Below, piece after piece: positions 12,214 to 22,528 of a DNA stretch of 64,000 nucleotides (position 1 is the stretch's first letter; each line of letters begins with the position of its first letter). The DNA lies in contig NC_092666.1 of assembly GCF_032118995.1 (NCBI RefSeq), positions 10,924,501-10,988,500 on the forward strand, read 5' to 3'. The notes under the pieces are model-generated. The model was not told the DNA's origin and did no database searches. It saw only the letters and a list, made by a program, of their open reading frames with translations. Source of the stretch: Asterias amurensis (taxonomy: Eukaryota > Echinodermata > Asteroidea > Forcipulatida > Asteriidae). The translations under genes were made by a program, and so were the position numbers.

Positions 12214-12472
12214 GGGCTCAGTTTCCTGCTCTGCTTACCGTAATCAAAGAATCGGCGCTTACGGAAGCAGTGAATCCTGTGCTTACGTCAAGCGTATTTC
12301 ATGTATAAGCACTAAGCAGGGAATTTTTTGCTTGTATGCGTGCGTATTCCACATTACTGTGCGCTCTTCGCTATCACAACTATTGGTTAGAAATTAGGCG
12401 CTTGCCCAGCAAGCAGAAAATGATGATCGTAAGCGCAGAATTCGGCGGTAAGCAGAGCCATAAAATTGGGCT
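12214..12472. mobile_element. Foldback MITE family D, copy 2
   Basis: Ends with GGGCTCAGTTTCCTGCTCTG and an inverse of GAGCCCAATTTTATGGCTC; directly adjacent to the family C element at 12028. Confidence 0.65.
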
Positions 12473-13195
12473 CAGCAATACTAAACTTTTTTTTACCAGT
12501 CAGTTTTGATGGGTTGTAAATTTGTACGCAATTATGATTGCTGTTGGCTTGGTGTTTAGACTGGCCACCACTGAAAACTTTGTTTTTCAAAGTAAATTCT
12601 AAAAGAAAAGGTATCAAAGTAATGTGTTTTTCTGAGCAATTGTTGTGGCAGCTCTTGTTTCTTTGCCAAGACAACACCCTGAATTTTTAGATGAATTTGC
12701 AAGTCCTGTACGTATTATTTTGGAGTGTTGGACCCCCAACATCGCACACATTTATAATGGGAGTTCCTAAGTTTCGGTTAACGCAAGAAACTTGCACGTC
12801 TGCACAGTAGAGCTGCTTAAGCAAAAGAAGTAGCCAAGCACAACCAAATGTATGCTTACCAGAATAAGGTACCCAACTACATGTCACGTGTGCAATTTGT
12901 GGCTGGTATCCTGCTCATTTCTGCTTAGCAGACATCTGCTAAGCAATCTGCTTAAGCAGCTCTATTCAAACTTGTTCCTGCTGTGAGCATGGCGTCACAC
13001 AGTCCCATTGAACAGTTATCGTTAGTGGATGGTTTGAAAATGAAGTGATTTCGAAAAATATCTCCTATCTCTAGAAATTAGTGAAAGAAATGAAATAAAA
13101 AAGCTGTTCATATTGCTATGTAATTTGCTGTTTATGTGTGTGGAAATTCTTCTAGTTGTCTATTGTTACCTTCAGTTGGAACTGATCTGAAATAA
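12473..13195. other. Spacer with a partial family C relic
   Basis: No gene seen. A degraded GCTGCTTAAGCA foldback piece lies at about 12790-12965. Confidence 0.35.
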
Positions 13196-13435
13196 TGTGA
13201 AAATGTTGGCTCAATTGGTCATCGAAGTTGCAAGCGAATAATTTTGTCTGCTTTGAGATGCATAATAAAAGGCTTCATGCCTGAAGTCTTATTGAGTGAG
13301 AAAGTACCTCTTTCTCAGAAACTACGTTACTTCAGAGGGAGCCGTTTCTCACAATGTTTTATACTATCAACAGCTCTCTCCAAGTTACTAAGTAAGTTTT
13401 TATGGCAACAATTATTTTGAGTAATTACAAATAAT
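13196..13435 (+). mobile_element. MITE family A relic
   Basis: Retains TTACTTCAGAGGGAGCCGTT and the right flank ATTATTTTGAGTAATTAC, but the termini and the central hairpin are decayed. Confidence 0.6.
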
Positions 13436-13867
13436 GCCTTGAAAACATTTTTGTCAGCAACGATTCTCACCCTTGGTGCATAGAAACTCCCCTGAAACTA
13501 CCAACGATAATACAGAGTTACGTTGCCCTTTGTAAAAAGAAAAACAGACAACGTCGAAACAGATACATTTACTCGGTACTTGTTCTTCTTTTACTGATCC
13601 ATTCCATTTCAACTTGGATTAGAAAATGATGGTCTCGTATCGTGTTTCAAAAAACAACATCTAAACTTCATGCTCGTTTTTTGCTTTCTTTTCTTGTGAG
13701 AAAAAAAAGTGGAACATGTAAGTGTATCTTTAAGATAAATGTTCAGTCCTTCGTGGCAAAACAAATACTTATCAAAGTGTTCTTCAAGAACGAACTTCCT
13801 TGTTCTTGTTTCGTGTGTTGTGTTATCTTAAAAACTCAATATTTTGGGACCAGAAAAGTTTTACTTT

Positions 13868-14013
13868 CAAGACTGTGAGCGCGTGATCGGCCGTGAAGTT
13901 AGGGCATGAGTTGATTCATTGTTGCTCCAGCAAGCAAACAAGTGAAGACCCGGCAGAACCAACCGCTTACCACTTTTTGCACCATTCTTGCAAGTGTTGG
14001 AAACTCTGGAAAA
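13868..14013 (+). other. Candidate 5' UTR exon of Ly6 copy 1
   Basis: A good donor (AAAA|GTAAGT) at 14013/14014 ends a region with no coding frame; the matching acceptor TTTCAG is at 14978-14983, 13 nt before the start ATG. The upstream limit is a guess. Confidence 0.4.
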
Positions 14014-14084
14014 GTAAGTTTGTTTGTGTTCGTTTTTGCAGAAATAATTTTTTCTGCTCATCTCGCCTAGTTGAATTCCTGTGT

Positions 14085-14223
14085 ACTTTTTATGCCCCCC
14101 TTGTTTTAATGTCTAACCTAATTTTGATTTGTCTGTAATTTTTTTCTTGTTTTATCTGTAAATTTTGTAAATTCAATGTAATTTTGCCTATGGCAACTAA
14201 TTTGAATGTTTTTTTATAAACCA

Positions 14224-14267
<44 letters not shown>

Positions 14268-14268
14268 T
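14085..14268 (+). repeat. LINE-like 3' tail ending in (TAA)n, in Ly6-1 intron
   Basis: Ends TTTTGCCTATGGCAACT..ACCATGAA followed by about 14 TAA units (14226-14268), a pattern typical of CR1/L2-type 3' ends. Confidence 0.5.
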
Positions 14269-14354
14269 ATAGTACATGTTTATAAAGGGAGGCCATTATT
14301 ACTCACAATATAATACCTTAAAAAAATGACTTTGTAATAAGCACAACAGCTGTT

Positions 14355-14615
14355 GACAATGTATACCAATTCTCTCTAATGCAAAAGAGTAAAAAAGCAC
14401 TCTTTGAAGAGCCATATGAGGGACAACTCTGTTTCGAGTGGTCTTCCACTCTTTTAGATTGAAGTTTGCATCTTTTTGGGGGATGTTTCACTCTGTCCTG
14501 AAGTGAAACCCCTCTAAAAGAGTGAACTAACCATCACTATTTTTAAAGAGCCATTTGAGGGACAATTCGAAATGTAAAGAGTGGTGTTTTTCACTCTTTT
14601 ACAGTAATGAGAAAT
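14355..14615 (+). repeat. Interspersed repeat family H, copy 1
   Basis: Built from AAAGAGTG/CACTCTTT and GCCATATGAGGGACAA motifs. An inverted relative is at 30815-31020. Confidence 0.6.
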
Positions 14616-14631
14616 AATTCCCTTATATATG

Positions 14632-14770
14632 GGATTTGAGGCATCGCATGGTGAGGTATCAATTTATATTTGGTCTGCGGTAACACTGGGTGTGTATCTA
14701 TACTTGCCAGGTAGATTATGTTCTTTAGAGAACATGTGTTGCTTGATGGCTTAGCTTTTTTGGAATTCGG
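14632..14770 (+). repeat. Interspersed repeat family I, copy 2
   Basis: GAGGCATCGCATGGTGAGGT..TTGCCAGGTAGATT, followed by a LINE-like tail (14850-14945). Confidence 0.5.
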
Positions 14771-14996
14771 GAGACTTCTAAAGAATGTGGTTTTATAGAG
14801 AGAGAGGGAGGATGCAAAAACGTATCATTCTGAGAAACGTTTCCGCATGAAAACTTGTATTATTGTTAAATTGTAAAGCATGGGAGGATTTTCATAACAC
14901 CTTGGCGCTTTATAAATGTACATTGTATGTTGTTATTATTCTTTTATGAATTTATTAACTTTGTTTATTTATGTCTGTTTCAGAGCGAAGTTTATA

Positions 14997-16967
14997 ATGA
15001 CCCGCCTGATTTTTGTCCTCGTTGTTCTTTCAATAAGTAAAGGTAAGAACACTTTATTCTAGGTAGTTTTCATGTTCGCCTGTTTTTCAGCGACTAGCGT
15101 GTGCTTGACTGGTCCCCTCAAAGACACTGAACACTATTGGTAATTATCAAAGACTAGTCTTCACAGTTGGTGTATCTCCACATATGCATTAAATAACAAA
15201 CCTGTGAAAGTTTGAGCTCAATCTGTCGTCGAAGTTACGAGATATTAATCAAAGAAAAAACACCCTTGTTGCACCATGGTCACACGAAGTTGTGTGCGTT
15301 CAGATGCTGGATTTCGAGACCTCAAATTCTAAATCTGAGGTCTCGAAATCAAATTCGATGAAAATTATTTCTTTCTCGAAAACTACGTCACTTCAGAGGG
15401 AGCTGTTTCTCACAAAGTTTTATACTATCAACCTCTCCCCATTACTCGTAATCAAGAAATGTTTTATGATAATAATTATTTTAAGTAATTACCAATAGTG
15501 GCCACTGCCTTTAAGGACAGGTACTGGCTTTATGTGTATACACATGTACGTCGAAATTAACTGAGAATCTCCAGCACCGTGACGGTCATGATGAAGGTCA
15601 AAGGTGATTACGTACGTGGTACTGTGTAATGGTAGACGCGCATTCTGAATCTATAGTTTTAATTGCAATATCTTCTGAGGGCCATGTCACGCGAGGATAT
15701 TTCCAAGAAGAAAAGCCATTGCAATTCAGTGTTCATGTATTATTTTTCTTGGGGATCGTTATATCAGACAAAATTCAAAAAAATTACTCCTGTGTTTACC
15801 AAAGTGGGTTCTGAAGCATGCACTGTAATTGCTTGCACAGAGTTACCTGTAAAAGTTGCCCAAGTGACAAAGGCATTTGGATATCTTTTGGGTGTTTCTG
15901 CATCAATAAAGCAATTTTATGGTGTTATTTTTTTCCCATTTTTCTCTTTTCCAGGCAATGCGTTGGAATGCTATCAGTGCGACGACTTACTCCCGAATGA
16001 GCCCGATTGTGATGACGTCATCAAAGAAGGTGTACTAACGGAGTGCCAAAAATCCACTGAAGGGGATCCGTACTGCTATTCTCTAGATGGGACGGAAAAT
16101 GGTAAACCATGAATACCGTGGTCATTTCTTACAGGCACTGGGCACCTTTGGTAATATTGTCAAAGACCAGTCTTCTCACTAGGTGTATCCCAACATATGC
16201 ACAATTAAATAACAAACCTGTGAAAATTTGAACTCAATTGGTCGTCGAAGTTGCGAGAGAATAATGGAAGAAAAAGCATGTGCATCCTTGTCGCACAAGT
16301 TGTTTACTTTTCATGCTTGACCTCAGGTGAGGTCTCGAATTCAATTCAAATATTTTATTTAAACTTACTTGGTAACGAGCAATGGAGAGCTGTTGAATGT
16401 ATAACACATTTTGAGAAACGGTTACCTATAAATAAAAGAGTTTTTGAGAAAGGGGTAATTTCTCACTCAAATTATTATTAGAAGACTTCAACATGTCGTC
16501 TCTCTGGAACCAATTACCACCAACAGTTTATGCTTTCAAACGCAATCTCGAAACCTATTTATTCTAGTGCATTATTGCCAATGTTGTTTTTGGTTTGATT
16601 GTGAAGCGCAATGCTAATTGTTTTGGAATAGCGCTATATAAGAGCTGTCTTTTTTATTAGTTATTATTTATTTTTAATTTTTTTAGTGTCCGGTGCTTTG
16701 GATGTTCAACTACGCCTGCGCAGGAAGAGCTGCTCACACATCGACAAACTCAAGCTGCAAGGTCGACGGTGTATACCGTTCAATCGGACAGAAGTTAATG
16801 AGATACTCGTCGGCACTGAGCAGAACCTGGAGACCTACATCATAAAAGACAACGCAACTCTTTGTCTCTGCAATGATTATAATGGCTGCAATGGCTCCGT
16901 GCGGCCGACGGTGGCGCTGTGGTCGATCGTTGCGTCACTGGTCGCCGCAGTGAAGTTTATTAATTAG
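14997..16967 (+). CDS. Ly6/uPAR-domain (three-finger) GPI-anchor candidate protein, copy 1
   Basis: Coding exons 14997-15042, 15955-16101 and 16687-16967 join in phase 1 at both introns and encode 157 aa. Residues 1-15 are a hydrophobic signal peptide; the mature part opens with LECYQC, the usual start of an LU domain. Ten cysteines are present (21, 24, 34, 46, 56, 80, 93, 124, 126, 132), finishing with the family's C-x-C-N-x5-C-N pattern (CLCNDYNGCN). Potential N-glycosylation sites are N97 (NRT) and N120 (NAT). A hydrophobic C-terminus (WSIVASLVAAVKF) after the last Cys-Asn fits GPI-anchor attachment. Function is unknown: Ly6 proteins range from adhesion factors to receptor modulators. The same three-exon plan and cysteine order occur in the gene at 22529-24357, so the two are probably tandem duplicates. 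Intron 2 holds a chimaeric MITE and a LINE tail. Confidence 0.87.
15119..15514 (+). mobile_element. MITE family A, in Ly6-1 intron 1
   Basis: Nearly full length; left TTAA mutated to TCAA, right TTAA at 15511-15514. Confidence 0.85.
15670..15880 (+). repeat. Direct repeat K, copy 1
   Basis: Shares GGCCATGTCAC, TCCAAGAAGAAAAGCCATT and AGCATGCACTG with 17105-17325, 1.4 kb downstream. The copies bracket the last exon of Ly6-1. Confidence 0.7.
16131..16483. mobile_element. Chimaeric MITE family A, in Ly6-1 intron 2
   Basis: First half is in forward orientation up to a GACCTCAGGTGAGGTC hairpin core; the second half reads as the reversed family, so it is head-to-head. Confidence 0.6.
16484..16680 (+). 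mobile_element. LINE 3' fragment (L2/CR1-like)
   Basis: Encodes SLWNQLPPTVYAFKRNLETY then F and a stop, the tail motif of L2/CR1-type reverse transcriptase ORFs, followed by AGCGCTATATAAGAGCTG and a TTATTA end. It stops right at the acceptor of Ly6-1 exon 3. Confidence 0.65.
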
Positions 16968-17104
16968 GGGTTCACCCCACTGTAAATACCTTATGCATGA
17001 TCTCAAGTAGGGCGCCTTAACTTAGGTCAAAAGAAGGTTGATCATCTGGCCAAGTCTGTACGCCCTGCATCCAAATCTGTGCGTTGTGATTGTTAGGCAT
17101 TTTT

Positions 17105-17325
17105 ACCAGGGGGCCATGTCACACGAGGCAATTTACAGGCAACCAGTTCCAGGCAATCTCCAAGAAGAAAAGCCATTCACATTTCATTGTTCGGGTACTT
17201 TTCTTGTTGATAATAATAAGACATTGTTTGAAAATTTACTCATGTGCTACCAAAGTGGTCCTGTAGCATGCACTGCAGTTGGTTGCCTCCAAGTTGGCTG
17301 TAAAAGTTGCCTCGTATGACTTGCA
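17105..17325 (+). repeat. Direct repeat K, copy 2
   Basis: Second copy of the repeat at 15670-15880, downstream of the Ly6-1 stop. Confidence 0.7.
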
Positions 17326-17975
17326 AGGTCCTAAGATGGCGCCTTGATGATGTCAATACATAAAGATCCACAAACTCCCAGAGCATACAGTGTAAGATGC
17401 TAAATACTCAAGAATACACCAACAATACTGTTAAGTCTCACAGCTTTTTACACTAAAGAAACAACTATTCATTTACTCTTGAACATTGATCTTCTGCTAA
17501 ATTTAGTATGCAGCGTCCCTGGGCCCATCGAGTTATTCCACTCCAAGTCAAAACACCAGTGCAAGTGTAATTTTTCCAAATCCAAGCATCAATCTTGAAA
17601 ACTGTCCGTAAATTTTGCTTAGTAAATAGCTGTACAACTTTTAGGGACCAATATCATCCAAAACACACATCAAGTTGGAAGTCAACAACCCCCGGGCCAT
17701 AATTTGGAAACTGTTTTACATTTAATCCCTTTTTTATTTTTTTATTTTTATTTTTATTTTTTATTTTTTTTTTGGGGGGGTCTCTTAAATCTGTCTTTTA
17801 AAAGAAGATTTTGGGGACCTACACACAAAAATATAATGATCTCGCACTCTGTTTTCTACTTATTGAGTGGGTTGCACCTTTAGGACTTGACCATACGCCA
17901 TTGAAGTTTGATAAACTTCGTGTTAGATTCTGTATAAGAGGATACAGATTGTGTATTGTGTACATGTATAATGCA
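17326..17975. other. Spacer without a recognisable gene
   Basis: No gene seen. Contains a T-rich (TTTTTA)n stretch ending in a G-run at 17724-17780. Confidence 0.4.
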
Positions 17976-18374
17976 TTAAAGACACTGGACACCATTGGTA
18001 CTTGTAAACGACTAGTCTTCACAGTTAGTGTATCTCAGCACATGAATACAATAACAAACCTGTGAAATTTTGAGCTCAATCGGTCTTCGAAGTTGCGAGA
18101 TGTTTGATGAAAGAAAAAAACGCCCTTGGCGCACCCTTGTCACACGAAGTTGTGTGCTTTCAGATGCTTGATTTCGAGACCTCAATTTCTAAATCTGAGG
18201 GTCTCGAAATCAAATTCGTGGGAAATTACTTCTTTCTCGAAAACTACGTCACATCAGAGGGAGCTGTTTCTCACAATGTTTTATACCATCAACCTCTCCC
18301 CATTACTTGTAACCAAGAAAGGATTATTATGATAAATATTTTGAGTAATTACCAATAGTGTCCACTGCCTTTAA
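17976..18374 (+). mobile_element. MITE family A
   Basis: TTAA at both ends (17976-17979, 18371-18374), with the central hairpin preserved. Confidence 0.88.
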
Positions 18375-18463
18375 AGTCATTCATGCGCACTGCTATAACT
18401 TTTACATGTATACCGGAAATTCCAGCTTTCGCAGTTTGTAATCTTGCTCATTTTCCAAAACGG

Positions 18464-18640
18464 GCCCAATTTCATTGAGCTGCTCAACAATTATTGTCTG
18501 CTGAGCAGAAATTAGCAGGATACCATCCACAAATTGTACACTTGATAACGTACTTTAGCCGGTAACCTTATTCTGGTAAGCATATTGTTTTATGCTTAGC
18601 TATTTTGTATGCTTAAGTAGCTCTGTGAAATTGGGCCCAA
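18464..18640. mobile_element. Foldback MITE family C, copy 2
   Basis: Ends GGGCCCAATTTCATTGAGC and its inverse at 18627-18640. Confidence 0.7.
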
Positions 18641-18779
18641 GCATGTAAACAAGGAATTGATATTGTCCACTGATGCGATATAAAACGCGTCCATAATGCT
18701 GTCCATATTTTTGTATAAAGAAGCCGCGTGTTTATAATCATGTTTTAACAAAAATTCAAGTTGTCTGCAAACTTTCATT

Positions 18780-19318
18780 AAGGGAATCAATGTGTGGTGA
18801 AGAGGTTTTCAACTAGTGGTTTAATCCCAACGAGGCCTGGTTCTTGATAATTTTACCGAGACGAAGTCGAGGTAAATTATCAAGAACCAGGCCTCGGCGG
18901 GTTTAAACCATGCACTAGTTGAAAACCGATTCAACATTCTTTGATTCCCATTCATAAATACCTTTTCGGTCAAAAACATCAACACTTTTTGGTCAAAAAG
19001 TAAAATAAATGCAAAAATTATAGTTGTTCAACACCCCTCCAGCTATGAAATGGTAAAGCCCTCCGCCGCCCTCGGGTAAACAACTCCTTATAAGGGAATG
19101 CTGTGCACGTCGCGCGTATCGCGTGATGTGGCACAATTGTTTCAGCCGTTGCTCTCGACCAATAGGAATGAAGAAACTGTCTTATAAGAACAGGTGCAAG
19201 CTCGCGTGTCACGCCCATGTTTCAACACTTTTTACCGGTCTTAAACAAAGGTTTATACCGACCCACGTGACGCGCTCTCCACCAATAGGAATAGTGAAAC
19301 TGTCTGAGGTATTTATGA
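18780..19318 (+). mobile_element. Foldback element J, copy 1
   Basis: About 540 bp. Its first part is a long imperfect hairpin with arms containing AACGAGGCCTGGTTCTTGAT around 18830-18900; the rest is CpG-rich (GTGACGCGCTCTCC, ACCCGAGGG-like). A full inverted copy is at 43520-44061 and a fragment at 20614-20715. Confidence 0.75.
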
Positions 19319-19722
19319 ATTATAACTAATGCAAAGCCTTCCTTTGTTTTGTGTCCAACAAAACCAACACTATTTTGTGTGTAACAATGTTACAAATATT
19401 GTGGCTACCTGTTTTTTGTTTTGGATTTATGTCGTATAGTTATTTAATCTCGATTGACAAAAAACAGTGAGCCACAAAAGTGTTGAATTTACTACAAATG
19501 GTTTTTAGAGTTCATGGATAATTTGCTAAAGTAAATCTCGATAATTTTCATGGCTATATTAACATTATTTTTAATCTACCCTATATAGAATAAATATCTT
19601 GTGTTTTGTTAGAAATAAGTGTATGCTGTTCTTCCAATAAATCAACCGATACTCTGAAGAAGTCTCTTGAGGTTTGCTATTTTATGCATGTTTGGATAAT
19701 GGTTGAATGACCAATGTATCCC

Positions 19723-19905
19723 GGGGTCGATTTCACAAAGAGTCAGGACTAGTTCTAACTTAGGACTAGTCCTATAGGAGATATTAAAAACGAACGGCTA
19801 TATTCCTAGTTAGGACGAGTGACCAATGACCAATGTATCCCAGGGTCGATTTCACATAGAGTTAGGACTAGTTCTAATTTAGGACCAGTCCTATGGAGAT
19901 ATTAA
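19723..19905. repeat. Two tandem copies of a short TCGATTTCACA repeat
   Basis: GGTCGATTTCACA..GTTAGGACTAGTTCTAA occurs at 19728 and again at 19847. Related to 3468-3615 and 53678-53842. Confidence 0.6.
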
Positions 19906-21104
19906 AAACGAACGGCTATTGTTCCCAAATCAGTGCTTTTAACGTGAAGTTAGAAACTTATGTTAGCAAACAAATTCCCCGCTCATATGAGGACTCTATC
20001 TACTGGTAAAGCACAAATTGAATTTGACATTTGTATTCCTCTTTAAAATGAGACTTGGTGCAATGATCCATTCCCTAATACGGAACATTGTGTATTTCTT
20101 CCTGAGATGAAGAAGGGGCGGGCGGGGTGGGGGGGGACTGGTAGCCCAAGTACCCCTATAGATCTCTCTTGACGTCATTTTAGTAGGGCGCCCTCGTGTA
20201 CAGGTCAAAGAGGGGTTTATACTCGTTCCCAGTCTTTATCCTCAAAGATAAGGCCATGCGCCGGTTCTACCGTGACCAAAATGACTTCATTGGATACAAT
20301 GATTTCATTGGATAAACGTACAGTGACGGAAGTAACCTGTTCATGTTTTGATTGGTCCACTGTTTGTCAGCTACATGCTTGCGGTGTACACTGTAATGTT
20401 TGTATGTATATGGCCTACCTGCATATAGTAGTAGTTTTACATGGTTACCACTGATCTCTAGTATAACAGAGATCAGTGATGTATACATGTTTATAGGATT
20501 TGACGGCGAATCTCCATGTGAAATTAATGGGAGGTCAAAGGTTCTTTTGAAAGGGGATTGACGTAGACTCATCAAGGCAGATTCTAAAAGTCACCTGTCG
20601 TTGTAAAATCTTATGAGAAATACTTCGTCTCGGTAAAATTAGCAAGAACCAGGCCTCGTTGGGATTAAACCACTAGTTGAACACCTCTTCACCACACATT
20701 GATTCCCTTAATTATCGCGCTGCCAGTGACCCAGCACTGGCGGTGCAGCCGTGGCGTTGTGATATCGTCCCACCTCTGTGAACGAGGTCGGGTTCCCACT
20801 CCATGGCATAGTATGGTGTTCTCTTGGTTTGGTTTGCGAGTTTGTTATTTTTGAAATCAATTTAGTAGGCCTACGTCAATGAGGCATTGAATATCCAGTT
20901 ATCAAAGTACAAATCAAAACTCCGTTTCGGGTCATTGAGGCAGTTTCGGTCAAAAATAAACACAAGAAAGTGTTTCACTCTCTGGAAAGTATAATCATTG
21001 TTCTTGGTTTTCTATCTCTCTTTCAATCTAAATTAAGAACGTAATGTAAACTTAAGTTCCGTCTCTTGTACTTTGCAACCACAAAGAGACACCGTGATTT
21101 TGTT
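19906..21104. other. Spacer upstream of Ly6-2
   Basis: No exon recognised. It holds short palindromes (GATCTCTAGTATAACAGAGATC near 20453-20475 in two halves), a TTCATTGGAT direct repeat near 20286-20312 and the J fragment at 20614-20715. Confidence 0.4.
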
Positions 21105-21226
21105 TATGTCAACGGGTTGATGTGCACTGGACAACACCGATATTAGTCGTCAGAGCGAACACCTCGGGAGATTCTCTCCAAGTTTGTTTTGAGTTGCGAA
21201 TTTGTTTGGATCGGGGACATAAAACA
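21105..21226 (+). other. Candidate 5' UTR exon of Ly6 copy 2
   Basis: A strong donor (AAACA|GTAAGT) ends at 21226, and a matching acceptor (GGTTCCAG) lies at 22519-22526, two nt before the start ATG. The layout mirrors copy 1. The 5' limit is not determined. Confidence 0.45.
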
Positions 21227-21618
21227 GTAAGTGTAAATTTATTGATTGTTTGAACTCATTTTTATTATAAGAATATTATGTACACTGTTACAACATTTAA
21301 GCAGATGAAAAGGTCCACGGAAGGACAACAAATTTTAAAAGGGAAAATAAAAATTCCCTAAATCATTCAAGAGCGCAAAGAGTAATTTTTTTTTATTTAT
21401 TTAACAACCCTGTCATTTTGACAACTGAAAGTGCTTTTCGCGGTAGTCATGGGAGGGATATTAAACCTAACTGATAGCAATGCAACAGTCTTCAATATTA
21501 TGGAAATGTAGAATGTATTTCACAATGATGCCGGGACCGGGCCCGTGAAAATTTACCCGGTGGGGTCAGGGCCCAATTTCATAGAGCTGCTAAGCACAAC
21601 AAAATTTGGGCAACTTGC

Positions 21619-21983
21619 TTAAAGGAACACGTTGCCTTGGATCGGTTGAGTTGGTCTTTGATAAGCGTATGTAACCGTTTGTTATAAAATGCATGATTAG
21701 AAAGATATTTTAAAAATAATGATCACTCGAAATTGCGTGGTTTTCCATTTACCTCGTCGACAAACACGGTCGCCCATTTATGGGAGTCAAATTTTTGACT
21801 CCCACAAATGGCCGACCGTAGTTTGCAGAGTAAAGGGAAAACCACGCAACTTCAAGGTAAATGTGTAAGGATCATTGTATTCTACTTTTTAAATATCTTT
21901 CACACCATATGCACTATATAACAAACGGTTACAACGCTTTTCAAAGACCAACTCGACCGATCCAGGGCAACGTGTTCATTTAA
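21619..21983. mobile_element. TTAA foldback MITE family B, copy 1
   Basis: Long inverted repeats starting AGGAACACGTTGCC..GGTC, nearly the whole element forming one hairpin (loop near 21795). Flanked by TTAA 21619-21622 and 21980-21983. Confidence 0.85.
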
Positions 21984-22365
21984 AAGCAGTGGACACTATT
22001 GGTAATTGTCAAAGACTAGCCTTCACAGTTGGTGTATCTCAACATGCATAAAATAACAAACTTGTAAAAATTTGAGCTCAATCGGTCATCGAACTTGCGA
22101 GAAAATAATGACAGAAAACAACACCCCTGTCACACGAAGTTGTGTGCGTTTAGATGGTTGATTTCGAGACCTAAAGTTTTAAATCCGAGGTCTCGAAATC
22201 AAATTCATGGAAAATTACTTCTTTCTCGAAAACTATGGCACTTCAGAGGAAGCCGTTTCTCACAATGTTTTAGACCATCAACCTCTCCCCATTACTCGTC
22301 ACCAAGAAAGGTTCTATGCTAATAATTATTTTGAGTATTTACCAATAGTGTCCATCTGCCTTTAA
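21980..22365 (+). mobile_element. MITE family A, in Ly6-2 5' intron
   Basis: Shares its left TTAA with the family B element; right TTAA at 22362-22365. Confidence 0.85.
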
Positions 22366-22528
22366 AGGAAAGAAAAAATAGGTCTACATACTTTCAACTT
22401 TGTGGTATTCATCTTTTAGTTTTGTGTGTATTTGTGTAGGCCTATAACCATATTACATTCTTGGTTCTTATTATTGTTACTATTATAGCTATTTTGATAT
22501 TATTTTATTTGTATGTCTGGTTCCAGGA

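Noticed and set aside
15663-16112. 149-codon frame covering Ly6-1 exon 2
   Set aside because: Most of it is intron and repeat K; only the part after the acceptor at 15954 is exon.
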